From NCBI GenBank assembly GCA_029247585.1, contig JAQWKY010000034.1:1-39276 (forward strand): a DNA stretch of 39,276 nt, read 5' to 3'. Position 1 is the stretch's first letter. The number at the start of each line of letters is the position of its first letter. The translations under genes and the position numbers were made by a program. The notes below the pieces were generated by a model that saw nothing but the letters and a program-made list of their open reading frames with translations, was not told the origin of the DNA and ran no database searches. Source of the DNA: Flavobacteriales bacterium (GTDB lineage: Bacteria; Bacteroidota; Bacteroidia; Flavobacteriales; UBA7430). This document shows positions 7,209 to 16,779 of this stretch, piece after piece.

Positions 7209-8270
7209 TTAAAGTGTAACCCTTACGCCAATAGAATTTGGAGCCTGTAATGGGTTTGCTGCCCTGTATGAATAATCTAGACCGAAGTTGGTTCCATTCC
7301 TTAATGGCAACTCGAATGATGCTCCGAAACTCAATCCTGAAAGCGTGGTTGTTTGATCATTCTTGTCATCATCCATAGCCCCCTCATAGGCATACGCTGT
7401 TCTCAGCATAAAATGTGTTTTGTAGGCATACTCCACACCGGTAATCATTTGATTTTTAGTGAAGGAGTTCGAAATGAAATTACCCGCTAAGGTAAGGCGA
7501 TGATTCTCCTCTTTATAAAAATCGTATGCGCCACCGATGGAAAGAAGAGATGGTAGCTCAAAAGCCTCAACGCGCAAATCGTAAGTCATCTGATAATCCT
7601 GGCCATGAGCACTTGAATTGGTGTTCTTAACATCATTACCATCACCCTCAAATTTCATTTTGGGTCCCACATTTTTAAGGGTTATCCCAAATTTAATTTG
7701 TTGATCATCACCCGCTACGTATTGAACACCTGCATCTAATGAAATCCCCGATGCTTTTAAATCTGGAATGGACTCAGAAATAATTCGAACAGTAGCACCG
7801 CAAGAGATGTTGTCCGTAAATTTTTTAGCATACGAGAATCCAGCATTCATGTAGGATGGCGAGTAAGTACCTCCGGTTCCTTCGGGCAATTCTGTAGTTG
7901 TTACATCAATAGCTCCAAAATTCATTGACATAAAAGTTAGTGCAAGAACCGCATCACTATCCAAGGTTTTGGCAACACCGAAAGCATTGATTTTAATATC
8001 TGCCAACCAAGAGGTGTTTGAAAATATCAACTCAATATTTTGAGTGCCTGACAAACCTGCAACATTCACGAAAGTAGCTTCAATACCCGACACAGAAGCG
8101 GTATTTACACCCCCCCATCCCGATGATCTCGCCCAAGGATTAATCAATAGCTCCGTAGCTCCAGCCTGTCCAGAACGCTGTTCATTACCAGCTGAAAGAT
8201 CTGTAGCATGTAACGACACCAGCAAGACCAGAACTTGCAGAAATTTCTTTATACCATTATTCATAAACAT
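7209..8270 (-). CDS. PorV/PorQ family outer-membrane beta-barrel protein
   Basis: The 353-residue protein has a signal peptide ending near LSAG and the family N-terminal signature GQAGATELLINPWARSSGWG, then VSGIEATFVNVAGL; this GA..LL.P.AR..G.GG....GI.A...N.AGL pattern is that of PorV/PorQ (UPF0164-like) barrels. The rest is FadL-like beta-barrel strands ending IGVRVTL. Characterised PorV binds cargo with T9SS C-terminal domains at the outer membrane and shuttles them to the attachment machinery. Because it directly follows a giant T9SS cargo gene (29-base gap), I infer a dedicated shuttle or anchor for that cargo rather than the general PorV of the cell. The ATG two codons in (MNNGIKKF) is an alternative start. 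Confidence 0.85.
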   Translation of the reverse strand: MFMNNGIKKFLQVLVLLVSLHATDLSAGNEQRSGQAGATELLINPWARSSGWGGVNTASVSGIEATFVNVAGLSGTQNIELIFSNTSWLADIKINAFGVAKTLDSDAVLALTFMSMNFGAIDVTTTELPEGTGGTYSPSYMNAGFSYAKKFTDNISCGATVRIISESIPDLKASGISLDAGVQYVAGDDQQIKFGITLKNVGPKMKFEGDGNDVKNTNSSAHGQDYQMTYDLRVEAFELPSLLSIGGAYDFYKEENHRLTLAGNFISNSFTKNQMITGVEYAYKTHFMLRTAYAYEGAMDDDKNDQTTTLSGLSFGASFELPLRNGTNFGLDYSYRAANPLQAPNSIGVRVTL

Positions 8271-8299
8271 AGTCGTATGAAATTTTTAATTAACATCTA

Positions 8300-11200
8300 T
8301 TAAAATGAATCCAGATCAATAGGTCTTAGCGCTCCAAACCACTTTACTACTTTTTCACCCTTAGCACCCGCATCCACATGTATGATATAAACTCCAGAAG
8401 AAATGGATACGCCATAATCATTTTTCAGATCCCAGTCCCAACCTACCGTATTTTGCTCACTATCTAGTTTTACCTGTCGAACTAAGGTTCCAGAAACATT
8501 GTAAATGGAGATGGTACAAATTTGTGGTAGGTTCGTAATTCGCACTCGATGATCTACCTGGTCTTTCTCATAATTATTAGACCCATAGTAAGGGTTTGGT
8601 ACAACACGAATTAGATCAAGAGCTTTTCGTGCAACATCTTCATCCTTCGTAACAGTCTGAATATCTTGCGTATTGAACTTAATTTGCAGACCCCCATCAT
8701 TATCCGAAGTCACACTTTGCTCACAAAGGCTACCTTCCATTTTATACTTCTGATAAGGCTTAGATACTCGCAGTTTCACCTCAACATCTGAAGACAATAA
8801 AGCAGCATTTTTGGCTAGAAGGGGAATTGATACCCAGGCTACTTCTCTAAAAATCTCCCGCTTGTACCTTATGCTGTTCATCTTTTTTAATTTTGAGTAC
8901 AATGGGTTTTGTTTTTCGTCAGAACCGGCATAAGCGTTTTTCATTACATACACATAGTGTCTTCCACCAAAAATTACATCAAATGAATCATCAGAATCGA
9001 ATGTGAAGTCAGCAAGGGAGTCTCCTTCCGTTAATGTTGACGTAGGATTCCACATCATATCAGCACCATTGTCGTCAGGATGTGCAGAGGATTCCCCAAA
9101 CATCAAATTCAACCGTGTCCCTTTCTCAAGATCTAATGAATATCCAGGAAACCAAGAAAACCCTTGAGTTCCAGAATTATCTGGATTCCCATCCTTATCA
9201 ACAGAGGGATCAGACTTCATGTACAACCTATTTGAGGCTGATTGTGTTTCAATCACCGGACAACGCGTCCATAGAGATTTATCCTTGGTAAATACGATAT
9301 CTACGGATGGAAGATCTTTAAACTTATTTAATGACTGGAATGACTGGTAAGCTGGGGAATGCTCAAAAGCGCCCTCCATTCCGTCAACACCAACCAAACG
9401 ATAGGGTGCCCATGCTCCATCTAAAATGCCTTCAAAAGCTTCTCCATCATCCAAACCTTTATGGTCGATAGTATCTATTCCAGACCTAATCCAATTGTTA
9501 TGACTGATGTACATCTCTTCTCCTATTTGAGAAAAATGATCGTTATCATAAACGTAATCCAACCAATCTGAATCATCAGCTTTTAACGTTGAAGCACTCA
9601 AAAAACCATTATCTGAGTTTTTGTCATCCCCGAAACTCCCTACCTCTTCTCCGTTTTCAATCGCAAGCGACAAGCCCCATTCAACAATGAGTTGTTCGTT
9701 ATTGACTTCAATAGTTTGTTCAGCATATACCGTATCTCCTAAAGTACTGTTTACGAGTATCCACTGCCGAGGTAGAATATATGAACTTGAATCTGCAACG
9801 AGAAATAAAGTGTCATTCAGCTCAACATTCATCTTAAATATAAACTCGGTGTTCTCAGGTACATTTAAAGGGTCTACAACTGTTATATTTACAGGGCCCG
9901 TATTTTCAGCATAAGTGGTGTTTGGATCACAAAATTCTGATAAAATGACCGCTTTAGTTTCTGGAGTAAACTCCAAACTCATCCCCCCATTACCAATTCC
10001 TTTGAGACGTGTCAAAGAAGGGATAGTTCCATAACTCACATTCTGAAGTGTACCGTCTGCCTCTGCATCAGGCCTGTGAGGTATGACTGAATATTGTTTT
10101 ATGTTTTTTCTACCCGCCAAAAAAGGCTTTTTCTGTCCCTTAAAACTGGGCGCATAGAGATTACTGGCATCGGAGGGTTGATCAGGAGCATAGGCTAAAT
10201 ACTGATTGTAGGCGTAAGCAATTGCTGTGTAATAATAGGTTTTGTGATTTACTAGCGTACGATTCCCAACAGCAAACAAATCTTCGGTTATCGATACAGA
10301 GTGTTTGATCCCCTGATTCATACTTCCAACATCTTCAAGGGTCATGTCTTTCGGGATGCTCGCCTGTAAATCTTGACTGTATTCAAAATTTATGAGTCGT
10401 GAAATGGGGTGATCCGTTTCTTCTGTAGTTATTTTACCCTCTAGGGTCCGGTAATTTTTCACATCAGATTGAAAAACCAATCGAGCTTTATCGACATTAT
10501 AAATATCAGAAGCAGTAACGGTTTCATCTCTTAATTGGAAAATTTGATATCCCTCAAAAACATATTCATTATCATAAGGAAGTGTCTGTAAGCTATCGTA
10601 ATACCCAATAATATTCACTTCGTCTGCCTCAACATAAGCTTCCTTGTAGTTGTTTGAATTGAAATCGTTGGAAATCATCATCACCAACTCTTGATCCAGC
10701 TCTTGTAGGGTCAAATCTGGAGCATCAGGCCCGTCTAAAACCTCAAAACACACATCAAATAATTTTTGGGCCTTATCATCTGCCAAACGCATCAGTTCTA
10801 CAGAGGCCCATGCACCTCCTTGATTTGCCCGAGCCCATACAATTCCTGAAGTAATGTTATTAACCGCTCCAGGCTCTAATGTAAATGGTCCCGCAGATTG
10901 TACAAAACGTCTATCATCTGGCACATTACCGGCCGACTGCTCCGTCCAAGTTTGACCAGTGAATTTGGCATCAGTATCTCCAGGAAACATAAAGTCACAA
11001 GCTAGATTAGATGTATTTGTCCCATCGCCACCATAAGTCATTAAAGATCCGTCTTTCCACACCCCCCGAAGATAATTGTAAAAGTCAGAAGCTATGTCAG
11101 GCTCCCCATTGGTCACATCGCGATTATTATTATAATAGACGAACTTGGACATAATGATTTGTTCTCCAGGTTCGTCAATAATACCATTTCGGTTATTGTC

Positions 11201-12355
11201 AACACCATCGCCTTCATCTGCCAAAGGACCTCTAAAAAAGTCAACTCCAATCGCAGGTGGATTCGAACCATAGCCTTTTGCACCCTCATCATCTTCGTCA
11301 CCATTGTAACAATAACCCAGACCTCTTGACACATCACAGCCGACATAATCATCCTTATAGTTTCCAAGATCTGCATCTACAAATTGCCCAAACCAAGCAT
11401 CGTTCAAAGCACTGTGAGAGCGATTGATGATTCTGTAATTGTAAAAAGTCATGTTGTTGATTTCGTCATTCGTAGAAAATGCAAAAGCTTGGGCTTGAAT
11501 CTCCAATCCAATGGCAGTATTCGATCCAGATGCCGTATGTGTGTTTCCGGCGTCATTATAAACCCACCATAAAGTTTGATCCCCAAACAACATGTCATCT
11601 TCTTTGCAATTGAGAGAGCCGTCTAAATTATACTCTGGATAATCTCCCGCAAGTGGGTTGTATTTTCCATCGCCATCTACATCGCGAAAAGGAGCTAATG
11701 TTTCAAGATTGTAATATGGGGTACTTGCTACAAGAGTATCTTTTCCCGAAAAGGCATTTGAAAAATCATCAGTAGATCGGTTTCCTGGATAATTCAATAT
11801 CGATAATGGGATGTTGTAATCTGGGTAATCAATCGTCTTGTTATCTGAATTCCACCAAGCAACAAACTCTTCCACATCACTCCTGAGTAACACATAATGT
11901 TGATCGTACTTGGCACAAATAGAAGCATCTGTTTTTCCATAATTGGAATTGGGAAGTCCATCTGAAGTCAAACGAACATTATCGAGTGGTCCTGGCCAAA
12001 AATCATCCCCATTACTTCGATACGTCTGAGCTGCTACTTTGAGTTGATTGTTATCATCCTTACCTCCAATCCAAAGAGCGCCGGCAAATAAAGAATGTTT
12101 CCCTGAGCCTATAGGAATTTCATAGCGAGCAGCCCCCTGAAGATCCCACCACATGTCACCTCCATTCATGATGGATGTTCTTACATTGTTAATTTCCAAC
12201 AAGGTGGTAGACGTACCAGAAGCACAATTGTAAGCTAAAGTCTGTAAAGAGCTTTTAGGTTTTTTGTTTTTATTATTCACATGCTCTTTTGCTTGGACAG
12301 CAACTACCATCGCAAACAAGACAACACAAAACGTCTTTTTAACAATCTTTTTCAT
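8300..12355 (-). CDS. Giant secreted surface protein with T9SS type A C-terminal domain
   Basis: This 1351-residue protein begins with a signal peptide (MKKIVKKTFCVVLFAMVVAVQA). The N-terminal region has a conserved-looking block NNVRTSIMNGGDMWWD and FAGALWIGG. Acidic, calcium-site-like segments follow: DVDGDGKYNP at 225-234 and DEGDGVDNNRNGIIDEPG at about 380-397. The C-terminus (from about residue 1245, RVVPNPYYGSNNY) is a T9SS type A sorting domain, with SIYNVSGTLVRQ and SSGVYIIHVD, but it ends in an extra tail KWFGALRPIDLDSF beyond the usual final strand. I recall the same tail in related proteins encoded next to TonB-dependent receptors and PorV-like genes across Bacteroidota. No enzymatic domain is recognisable; function is unknown. 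It lies 28 bases after the receptor gene. Confidence 0.85.
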   Translation of the reverse strand: MKKIVKKTFCVVLFAMVVAVQAKEHVNNKNKKPKSSLQTLAYNCASGTSTTLLEINNVRTSIMNGGDMWWDLQGAARYEIPIGSGKHSLFAGALWIGGKDDNNQLKVAAQTYRSNGDDFWPGPLDNVRLTSDGLPNSNYGKTDASICAKYDQHYVLLRSDVEEFVAWWNSDNKTIDYPDYNIPLSILNYPGNRSTDDFSNAFSGKDTLVASTPYYNLETLAPFRDVDGDGKYNPLAGDYPEYNLDGSLNCKEDDMLFGDQTLWWVYNDAGNTHTASGSNTAIGLEIQAQAFAFSTNDEINNMTFYNYRIINRSHSALNDAWFGQFVDADLGNYKDDYVGCDVSRGLGYCYNGDEDDEGAKGYGSNPPAIGVDFFRGPLADEGDGVDNNRNGIIDEPGEQIIMSKFVYYNNNRDVTNGEPDIASDFYNYLRGVWKDGSLMTYGGDGTNTSNLACDFMFPGDTDAKFTGQTWTEQSAGNVPDDRRFVQSAGPFTLEPGAVNNITSGIVWARANQGGAWASVELMRLADDKAQKLFDVCFEVLDGPDAPDLTLQELDQELVMMISNDFNSNNYKEAYVEADEVNIIGYYDSLQTLPYDNEYVFEGYQIFQLRDETVTASDIYNVDKARLVFQSDVKNYRTLEGKITTEETDHPISRLINFEYSQDLQASIPKDMTLEDVGSMNQGIKHSVSITEDLFAVGNRTLVNHKTYYYTAIAYAYNQYLAYAPDQPSDASNLYAPSFKGQKKPFLAGRKNIKQYSVIPHRPDAEADGTLQNVSYGTIPSLTRLKGIGNGGMSLEFTPETKAVILSEFCDPNTTYAENTGPVNITVVDPLNVPENTEFIFKMNVELNDTLFLVADSSSYILPRQWILVNSTLGDTVYAEQTIEVNNEQLIVEWGLSLAIENGEEVGSFGDDKNSDNGFLSASTLKADDSDWLDYVYDNDHFSQIGEEMYISHNNWIRSGIDTIDHKGLDDGEAFEGILDGAWAPYRLVGVDGMEGAFEHSPAYQSFQSLNKFKDLPSVDIVFTKDKSLWTRCPVIETQSASNRLYMKSDPSVDKDGNPDNSGTQGFSWFPGYSLDLEKGTRLNLMFGESSAHPDDNGADMMWNPTSTLTEGDSLADFTFDSDDSFDVIFGGRHYVYVMKNAYAGSDEKQNPLYSKLKKMNSIRYKREIFREVAWVSIPLLAKNAALLSSDVEVKLRVSKPYQKYKMEGSLCEQSVTSDNDGGLQIKFNTQDIQTVTKDEDVARKALDLIRVVPNPYYGSNNYEKDQVDHRVRITNLPQICTISIYNVSGTLVRQVKLDSEQNTVGWDWDLKNDYGVSISSGVYIIHVDAGAKGEKVVKWFGALRPIDLDSF

Positions 12356-12383
12356 ATTTGTTTTATACTATTTACTATCAAGC

Positions 12384-15300
12384 TTAAAAATCTAACCTCA
12401 CCCCTAGATTGATTGTTCTCGGACGCGAATAATGACTAGGGTTATTTAGCATCAAACTGTACAAATCAACATAAGAATTGGGGTCTGTCTCTTTCTGGGT
12501 GGCGTCCACCCCAACAGCACTTGTCAAATAGCCATCATCATCTGCGTTTCCAGTATATGAATACACATTAATGACATTGGAAGTGTTTAACAGATTGAGA
12601 ACACGAACATAAACTTCTACTGAAGTAGATTTCTGATTATTCAGTTCACCCCAACTTAATTTAAATCGCTTATTAATACTTAAATCTAAACGATATGTCC
12701 ACGGCAAACGAGACCCATTGATACTCCCGTCCAGAGAAGATCGTGAATCACTCAATGAAGTCACGCTGATTTGACGGCTGTATGGCGTACCAGAACCTGC
12801 ATTTGCTTGCAAATTTAAGCCCATATTAGCAAATATTTGCTTTCCGTTCCACAACGGGCCGTAGTAATCATTACCGGTACCGTAACGAAAATCCATACTT
12901 GCAGTTAAACTGTGACGCTGGTCATAATCTAAGGGTAAAATTGTTCTCAGGTTAGGCTGAGATGAGTTTATGATGTTTGCCCCCGAGGTAGATGAAGAAC
13001 CAGAACCGTCAGCAAATTGCATGGTGTAATTTGCATCCAATCTTAAATTTTTCGTACGACGCATTTCATAGGCTAATGAAAACCCTTTAACAGTTCCAAA
13101 ATCTATATTGTCATAAGTATTGTAACTTATCGGGAATGCATAAGAAACTCTGGTGTATTGGAGCATGTCTCTCATTTCTCTATAAAATGCATTGATGGTC
13201 AATGCAGAACTAATAGATACAGTTTGTTTGAAACCCACTTCGAAGTTTGTTGTTTTCTGAGGCTTTAGGTTCGGATTATTGACAAACCTCGTCTTTTTGT
13301 AAGCCAAAAACAGGTAGTCCATAGGGTCCATTCTATTGACGCTCGGCCGCTGCGTCAAAACATCGTAAAAAGCATAAAACATGGCTTCATCAGAAATAGG
13401 AAAATTAAAAGAAATTCTAGGCACCACACTTATCTGTGGCTTGTAATCCTCAAAAGCACCAACACTCAAACCTTTGTTGAGTGCATCTCCGTCAGTTAGA
13501 GCATCTGGATTTACCAACATGGGTAATACTCCTTTTGATACGTTTAGAACTTCTGGATCGGAAATTGGAAGACCGCTGGCATTATACCAATCATCTCCTT
13601 TTCGGTAACCGGTAATGGAGGTGACATTTGTATTGTCGTCCACATAAACCACATAATCATCTCCAATATTGGAAGGATGATTAAAATCAGATACTTCGCC
13701 TGCCGTCATTATCTCATAAATAGAGTACTTGTCTTTCAAGACCTCTTGATTTGCATCGTACACATCTACACGAACACCTATATTGAACACCAAATCTTCA
13801 AAAGCAAATTTATCCTGTATGTAACCGGCAGCATAAACAGGCTGAAAAGCTCCTATTTCGCGTTTGTAATTCCCATCCGCATCTTTCCCACTCAAGAACT
13901 CATGCATTCCCGGCTGTGCGCCATTAAGTCTGTTTCCAGCATAATCATAGCCCGCCCAAGATGCGTAAGTGGATCCTCCGTCAAGTAATTCATCTGCACT
14001 GAACATTGAAATATCCAACTGATCGGGAGCGTATGAATGAATGTCGACAAGCTCTTCACGATCGATGCCATGGGCTTTTCTAAAATTCTTGGCAAAACTT
14101 GACATTTCATCGTACTGATAGGAATTCAGCTGTTCAATTATTGTCCCTTTTTTAGAGTCAATCCCAGAATAAACATAAGACCCATCAAACTCAGTAATGT
14201 AGTTATTCACTTTCTGTTGGGCCAATTTCCAAAGACCTACCGGACTTATATGATAAAACCTATCGTCTCTTTTTTCGTATTCGAACCCAATTTGAATGGC
14301 ATGATTATTAATGTCAGCTGAAGCAGAACCCGTAATACGAAACTGACTGTCATCTATCTTTGTGTACCCATCATACTCACGTCCGGTGTTGAACCATAAG
14401 GAATAAACATTCGCAGAACGACCCCCATTAACCAAGGCACCAGCTCCGGTTATTTTATCCAATGAGATTGTTGGCTTATCTCCCATAAATTCGTAGTAAG
14501 ATTTCGTATAGTTTTCTGCATATGGATTTAGGTTTCCGGGCTCAAAAGAATAGTCTTGTATTAGATTTTTATTCAATTCAAAATTCGTTCCAAGACCATC
14601 GCTCGTTGACACTCCAAAAATAGTATCATTGGGGGATACGTTGTACAGGGAATCAATACCAATGATGTTGATGGTGTGATCATCATTTGACCATTCATCT
14701 GGAGTCACTAGTGAGTCTGTCCTGATAGGAGTGAATTTTCCGATGTAACCGTAGTTAAAGAATTGGTCGCCATGATCAGCATCTTGAATTATCTGTTCAT
14801 CCTTAGAATAATCGGCTTGAAAGGTGAAAAAAGCATTCTTAATTCTCGAAGAACCATTACTATCACCCGAGCCGAAACTTTTTTGAAAACGAGTAAAAAC
14901 TCTATATCCCTTATCAATTAACTCTGGATTATTTGCAGAATTAAACAGGCTGTAAGAATAAACATGCTCTCTTAATTTTTTATTTGACACATTTCCACCA
15001 AAAGTGATGTTTGTTTTCAAGCTTGGCTTAAAATCCAACTTCCCTTGAACATTCCCCCCTTGCATCGCTATATTTTGCCTTGCATCCATATACTGAAGGT
15101 CCTTCATCGTGATGTATTCTGCAGCTCTTTCAGAGGCTACATCCCCATTATTAAGGGTAAAAATGAGTGGACTTTTCTGTAGGTTTTTCATGACATCATC
15201 TTTAACCTTGTAGGCACCCACAGCCGAAGGATTAGAATCTTTACTGGAATTGTATTCTCCAGAAAGAAAAAACCCAAGAATAGGTTTCCCAAGCAGATCT

Positions 15301-16082
15301 TTTTTTAGAGGTCCAGAAAAAATAAAGCTTGTTCGATTTCTTGCATAGGGATCTAGGGCCTGAGAGGTACTCATGTCAAGCCCTCCAAAAAACTTGTTTG
15401 ACGGCCCTCTTGTGGTGATATTAATAACTCCTCCCGTTGCATCACCAAAAGACGCTGGGACTCCTCCGGTTATGATGGTCATCTGTTCAATGGCAGAACT
15501 ATTGAGGTTAGTCATCGAGCTTCTTACCTTAACACCATCAATATATACAACCGTTGATTCTTCACGTGAGCCACGAACATTGATACCTGAGCCTTCGTCT
15601 TTTTGATAAACACCCGCTGTTTGCGCTGCAATGGTCTCAACATTCCGCGTAGGCAATGCCATAATCTCTTCCTTAGACTTTGTGGCTCCCGATTTATCGG
15701 GATCAATCAGTGGAATGACATATTCAACAAGTTCTACTTCTCCCAAAACTTCAGACTCTGTCTTAAGCTCGGCATTTAAAAAGGTGATTTTATTGGAGGA
15801 AACCAAGACCTCGGTAATTTGCTTGGTTGCAAAACCAATGAAAGAAACTTTCAATGTATACCTCCCCGGATTAATAGGTTTTATGGTGTAATTCCCGTCA
15901 AAATCGGCTACAGAACCCCCAAGAACCTCTCCATCAGAAAACAGAACAACATTGGCCATAGGGACCGGTTCTCCGGTATCATACTCTGTAATTATCCCCT
16001 TTAAAGTTCCCGATTGTGACTGCCCAAGGACGTATGGTGTTACCGCAAGAAAAGCAATCGCAACAAATAACTTCTGAAACAT
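12384..16082 (-). CDS. TonB-dependent receptor with carboxypeptidase-regulatory-like domain
   Basis: A 1232-residue outer-membrane receptor. After a signal peptide (about 1-20, ending YVLGQ) comes a carboxypeptidase D regulatory-like beta-sandwich (26-106; GTLKGIITEYDTGEPVPMANV), then a plug domain at about 135-228 (GINVRGSREESTVVYIDGV, PASFGDATGGVINITTRG), then a large barrel ending in RTINLGVRLDF with the terminal phenylalanine used for barrel insertion. It lacks the SusC signature order and no SusD-like lipoprotein follows; instead a T9SS cargo and a PorV-like barrel do. It is the promoter-proximal gene of the block; a TTACTTTG-like box lies at about 16198-16205 on the minus strand. The ligand is unknown. 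Confidence 0.93.
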   Translation of the reverse strand: MFQKLFVAIAFLAVTPYVLGQSQSGTLKGIITEYDTGEPVPMANVVLFSDGEVLGGSVADFDGNYTIKPINPGRYTLKVSFIGFATKQITEVLVSSNKITFLNAELKTESEVLGEVELVEYVIPLIDPDKSGATKSKEEIMALPTRNVETIAAQTAGVYQKDEGSGINVRGSREESTVVYIDGVKVRSSMTNLNSSAIEQMTIITGGVPASFGDATGGVINITTRGPSNKFFGGLDMSTSQALDPYARNRTSFIFSGPLKKDLLGKPILGFFLSGEYNSSKDSNPSAVGAYKVKDDVMKNLQKSPLIFTLNNGDVASERAAEYITMKDLQYMDARQNIAMQGGNVQGKLDFKPSLKTNITFGGNVSNKKLREHVYSYSLFNSANNPELIDKGYRVFTRFQKSFGSGDSNGSSRIKNAFFTFQADYSKDEQIIQDADHGDQFFNYGYIGKFTPIRTDSLVTPDEWSNDDHTINIIGIDSLYNVSPNDTIFGVSTSDGLGTNFELNKNLIQDYSFEPGNLNPYAENYTKSYYEFMGDKPTISLDKITGAGALVNGGRSANVYSLWFNTGREYDGYTKIDDSQFRITGSASADINNHAIQIGFEYEKRDDRFYHISPVGLWKLAQQKVNNYITEFDGSYVYSGIDSKKGTIIEQLNSYQYDEMSSFAKNFRKAHGIDREELVDIHSYAPDQLDISMFSADELLDGGSTYASWAGYDYAGNRLNGAQPGMHEFLSGKDADGNYKREIGAFQPVYAAGYIQDKFAFEDLVFNIGVRVDVYDANQEVLKDKYSIYEIMTAGEVSDFNHPSNIGDDYVVYVDDNTNVTSITGYRKGDDWYNASGLPISDPEVLNVSKGVLPMLVNPDALTDGDALNKGLSVGAFEDYKPQISVVPRISFNFPISDEAMFYAFYDVLTQRPSVNRMDPMDYLFLAYKKTRFVNNPNLKPQKTTNFEVGFKQTVSISSALTINAFYREMRDMLQYTRVSYAFPISYNTYDNIDFGTVKGFSLAYEMRRTKNLRLDANYTMQFADGSGSSSTSGANIINSSQPNLRTILPLDYDQRHSLTASMDFRYGTGNDYYGPLWNGKQIFANMGLNLQANAGSGTPYSRQISVTSLSDSRSSLDGSINGSRLPWTYRLDLSINKRFKLSWGELNNQKSTSVEVYVRVLNLLNTSNVINVYSYTGNADDDGYLTSAVGVDATQKETDPNSYVDLYSLMLNNPSHYSRPRTINLGVRLDF

Positions 16083-16302
16083 AAATTTTGAATTTTTATT
16101 TTGCTTAGGCTATTAAGCCGTTAGAAATATTAAATGTATTATTGACCTTAAATTAACTTGTCATCTATTCATGATTAGCTTACCAATTTCTATGCCACAA
16201 AGTAAATATAAATAAAACCTTGTATTTCAGAAGTATTGGCAAGCGAAATTATACGAGAAGAGAAACTAAAAATGTTAATTTAGGGCTTGAAATTAATGAT
16301 TC

Positions 16303-16722
16303 ATGAAAAAATTACTTTCTGTGATGTTCTTTTTGACTGTTTTTACAGCGTGCAAAAAAGAGGCTTATGATTTCCCCTTTGCGCGCGTAAATTACGACGG
16401 TATATACCCGAACAACGCAATTTACAATGGCCTTCATTTTCCGGGCGGATCTGCCTACATAAACGGAGGGGTCAATGGCATTCTTCTATTTCACGACTAT
16501 TTCGGAAATTACATTGCTTACGATCGAGCCTGTACAAACGATCCACTGAACAGCTGCGAACAAGTCTATAGAGATGAAGAAGATCCAAACACACTATCCT
16601 GCCATTGTTGTGAATCAAAGTATTTTATTTTTGACGGCAGCGTAACTCAGGGACCTGCAAAGCAAGCCCTACACAGATATTCTACAAGATATGATGGTGT
16701 TGAACTTAGGGTCATAAACTAA
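16303..16722 (+). CDS. Rieske-like lipoprotein lacking cluster histidines
   Basis: A 139-residue lipoprotein: the signal ends VFTAC, with Cys17 as the lipidated residue. The C-terminal half follows the layout of Rieske domains: YDRACTND around Cys77 (box 1), then CHCCESKYFIFDGS at 100-113 (box 2), then GPAKQALHRY. Against the canonical CTH and CPCHGS boxes, the two iron-binding histidines are Asn79 and Cys103, while Cys77, Cys100 and Cys102 are retained and Cys85 is extra. It therefore probably does not hold a normal Rieske [2Fe-2S] cluster; zinc, a different cluster or disulfides are possible. It stands alone, divergent from the TonB receptor across 220 bases, and ends at a bidirectional terminator shared with ahcY. 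Confidence 0.65.
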   Translation: MKKLLSVMFFLTVFTACKKEAYDFPFARVNYDGIYPNNAIYNGLHFPGGSAYINGGVNGILLFHDYFGNYIAYDRACTNDPLNSCEQVYRDEEDPNTLSCHCCESKYFIFDGSVTQGPAKQALHRYSTRYDGVELRVIN

Positions 16723-16751
16723 AGCCTCAAAGACTAACTTATGAAGTCATA

Positions 16752-16777
16752 AAAAAAGCGCCTTGTGGCGCTTTTTT
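16752..16777. terminator. Bidirectional terminator between convergent genes
   Basis: A perfect 11-base stem AAAAAAGCGCC / GGCGCTTTTTT with a TTGT loop. It has a T run on either strand, so it can end both the Rieske-like gene (+) and ahcY (-), whose stop is 3 bases away. Confidence 0.85.
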
Positions 16778-16779
16778 AT

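Noticed and set aside
16083-16302. Hidden small gene or RNA in the 220-base gap between the TonB receptor and the Rieske-like gene
   Set aside because: No frame with coding features and no stable hairpin; only weak promoter-like AT-rich strings, consistent with a divergent promoter region.
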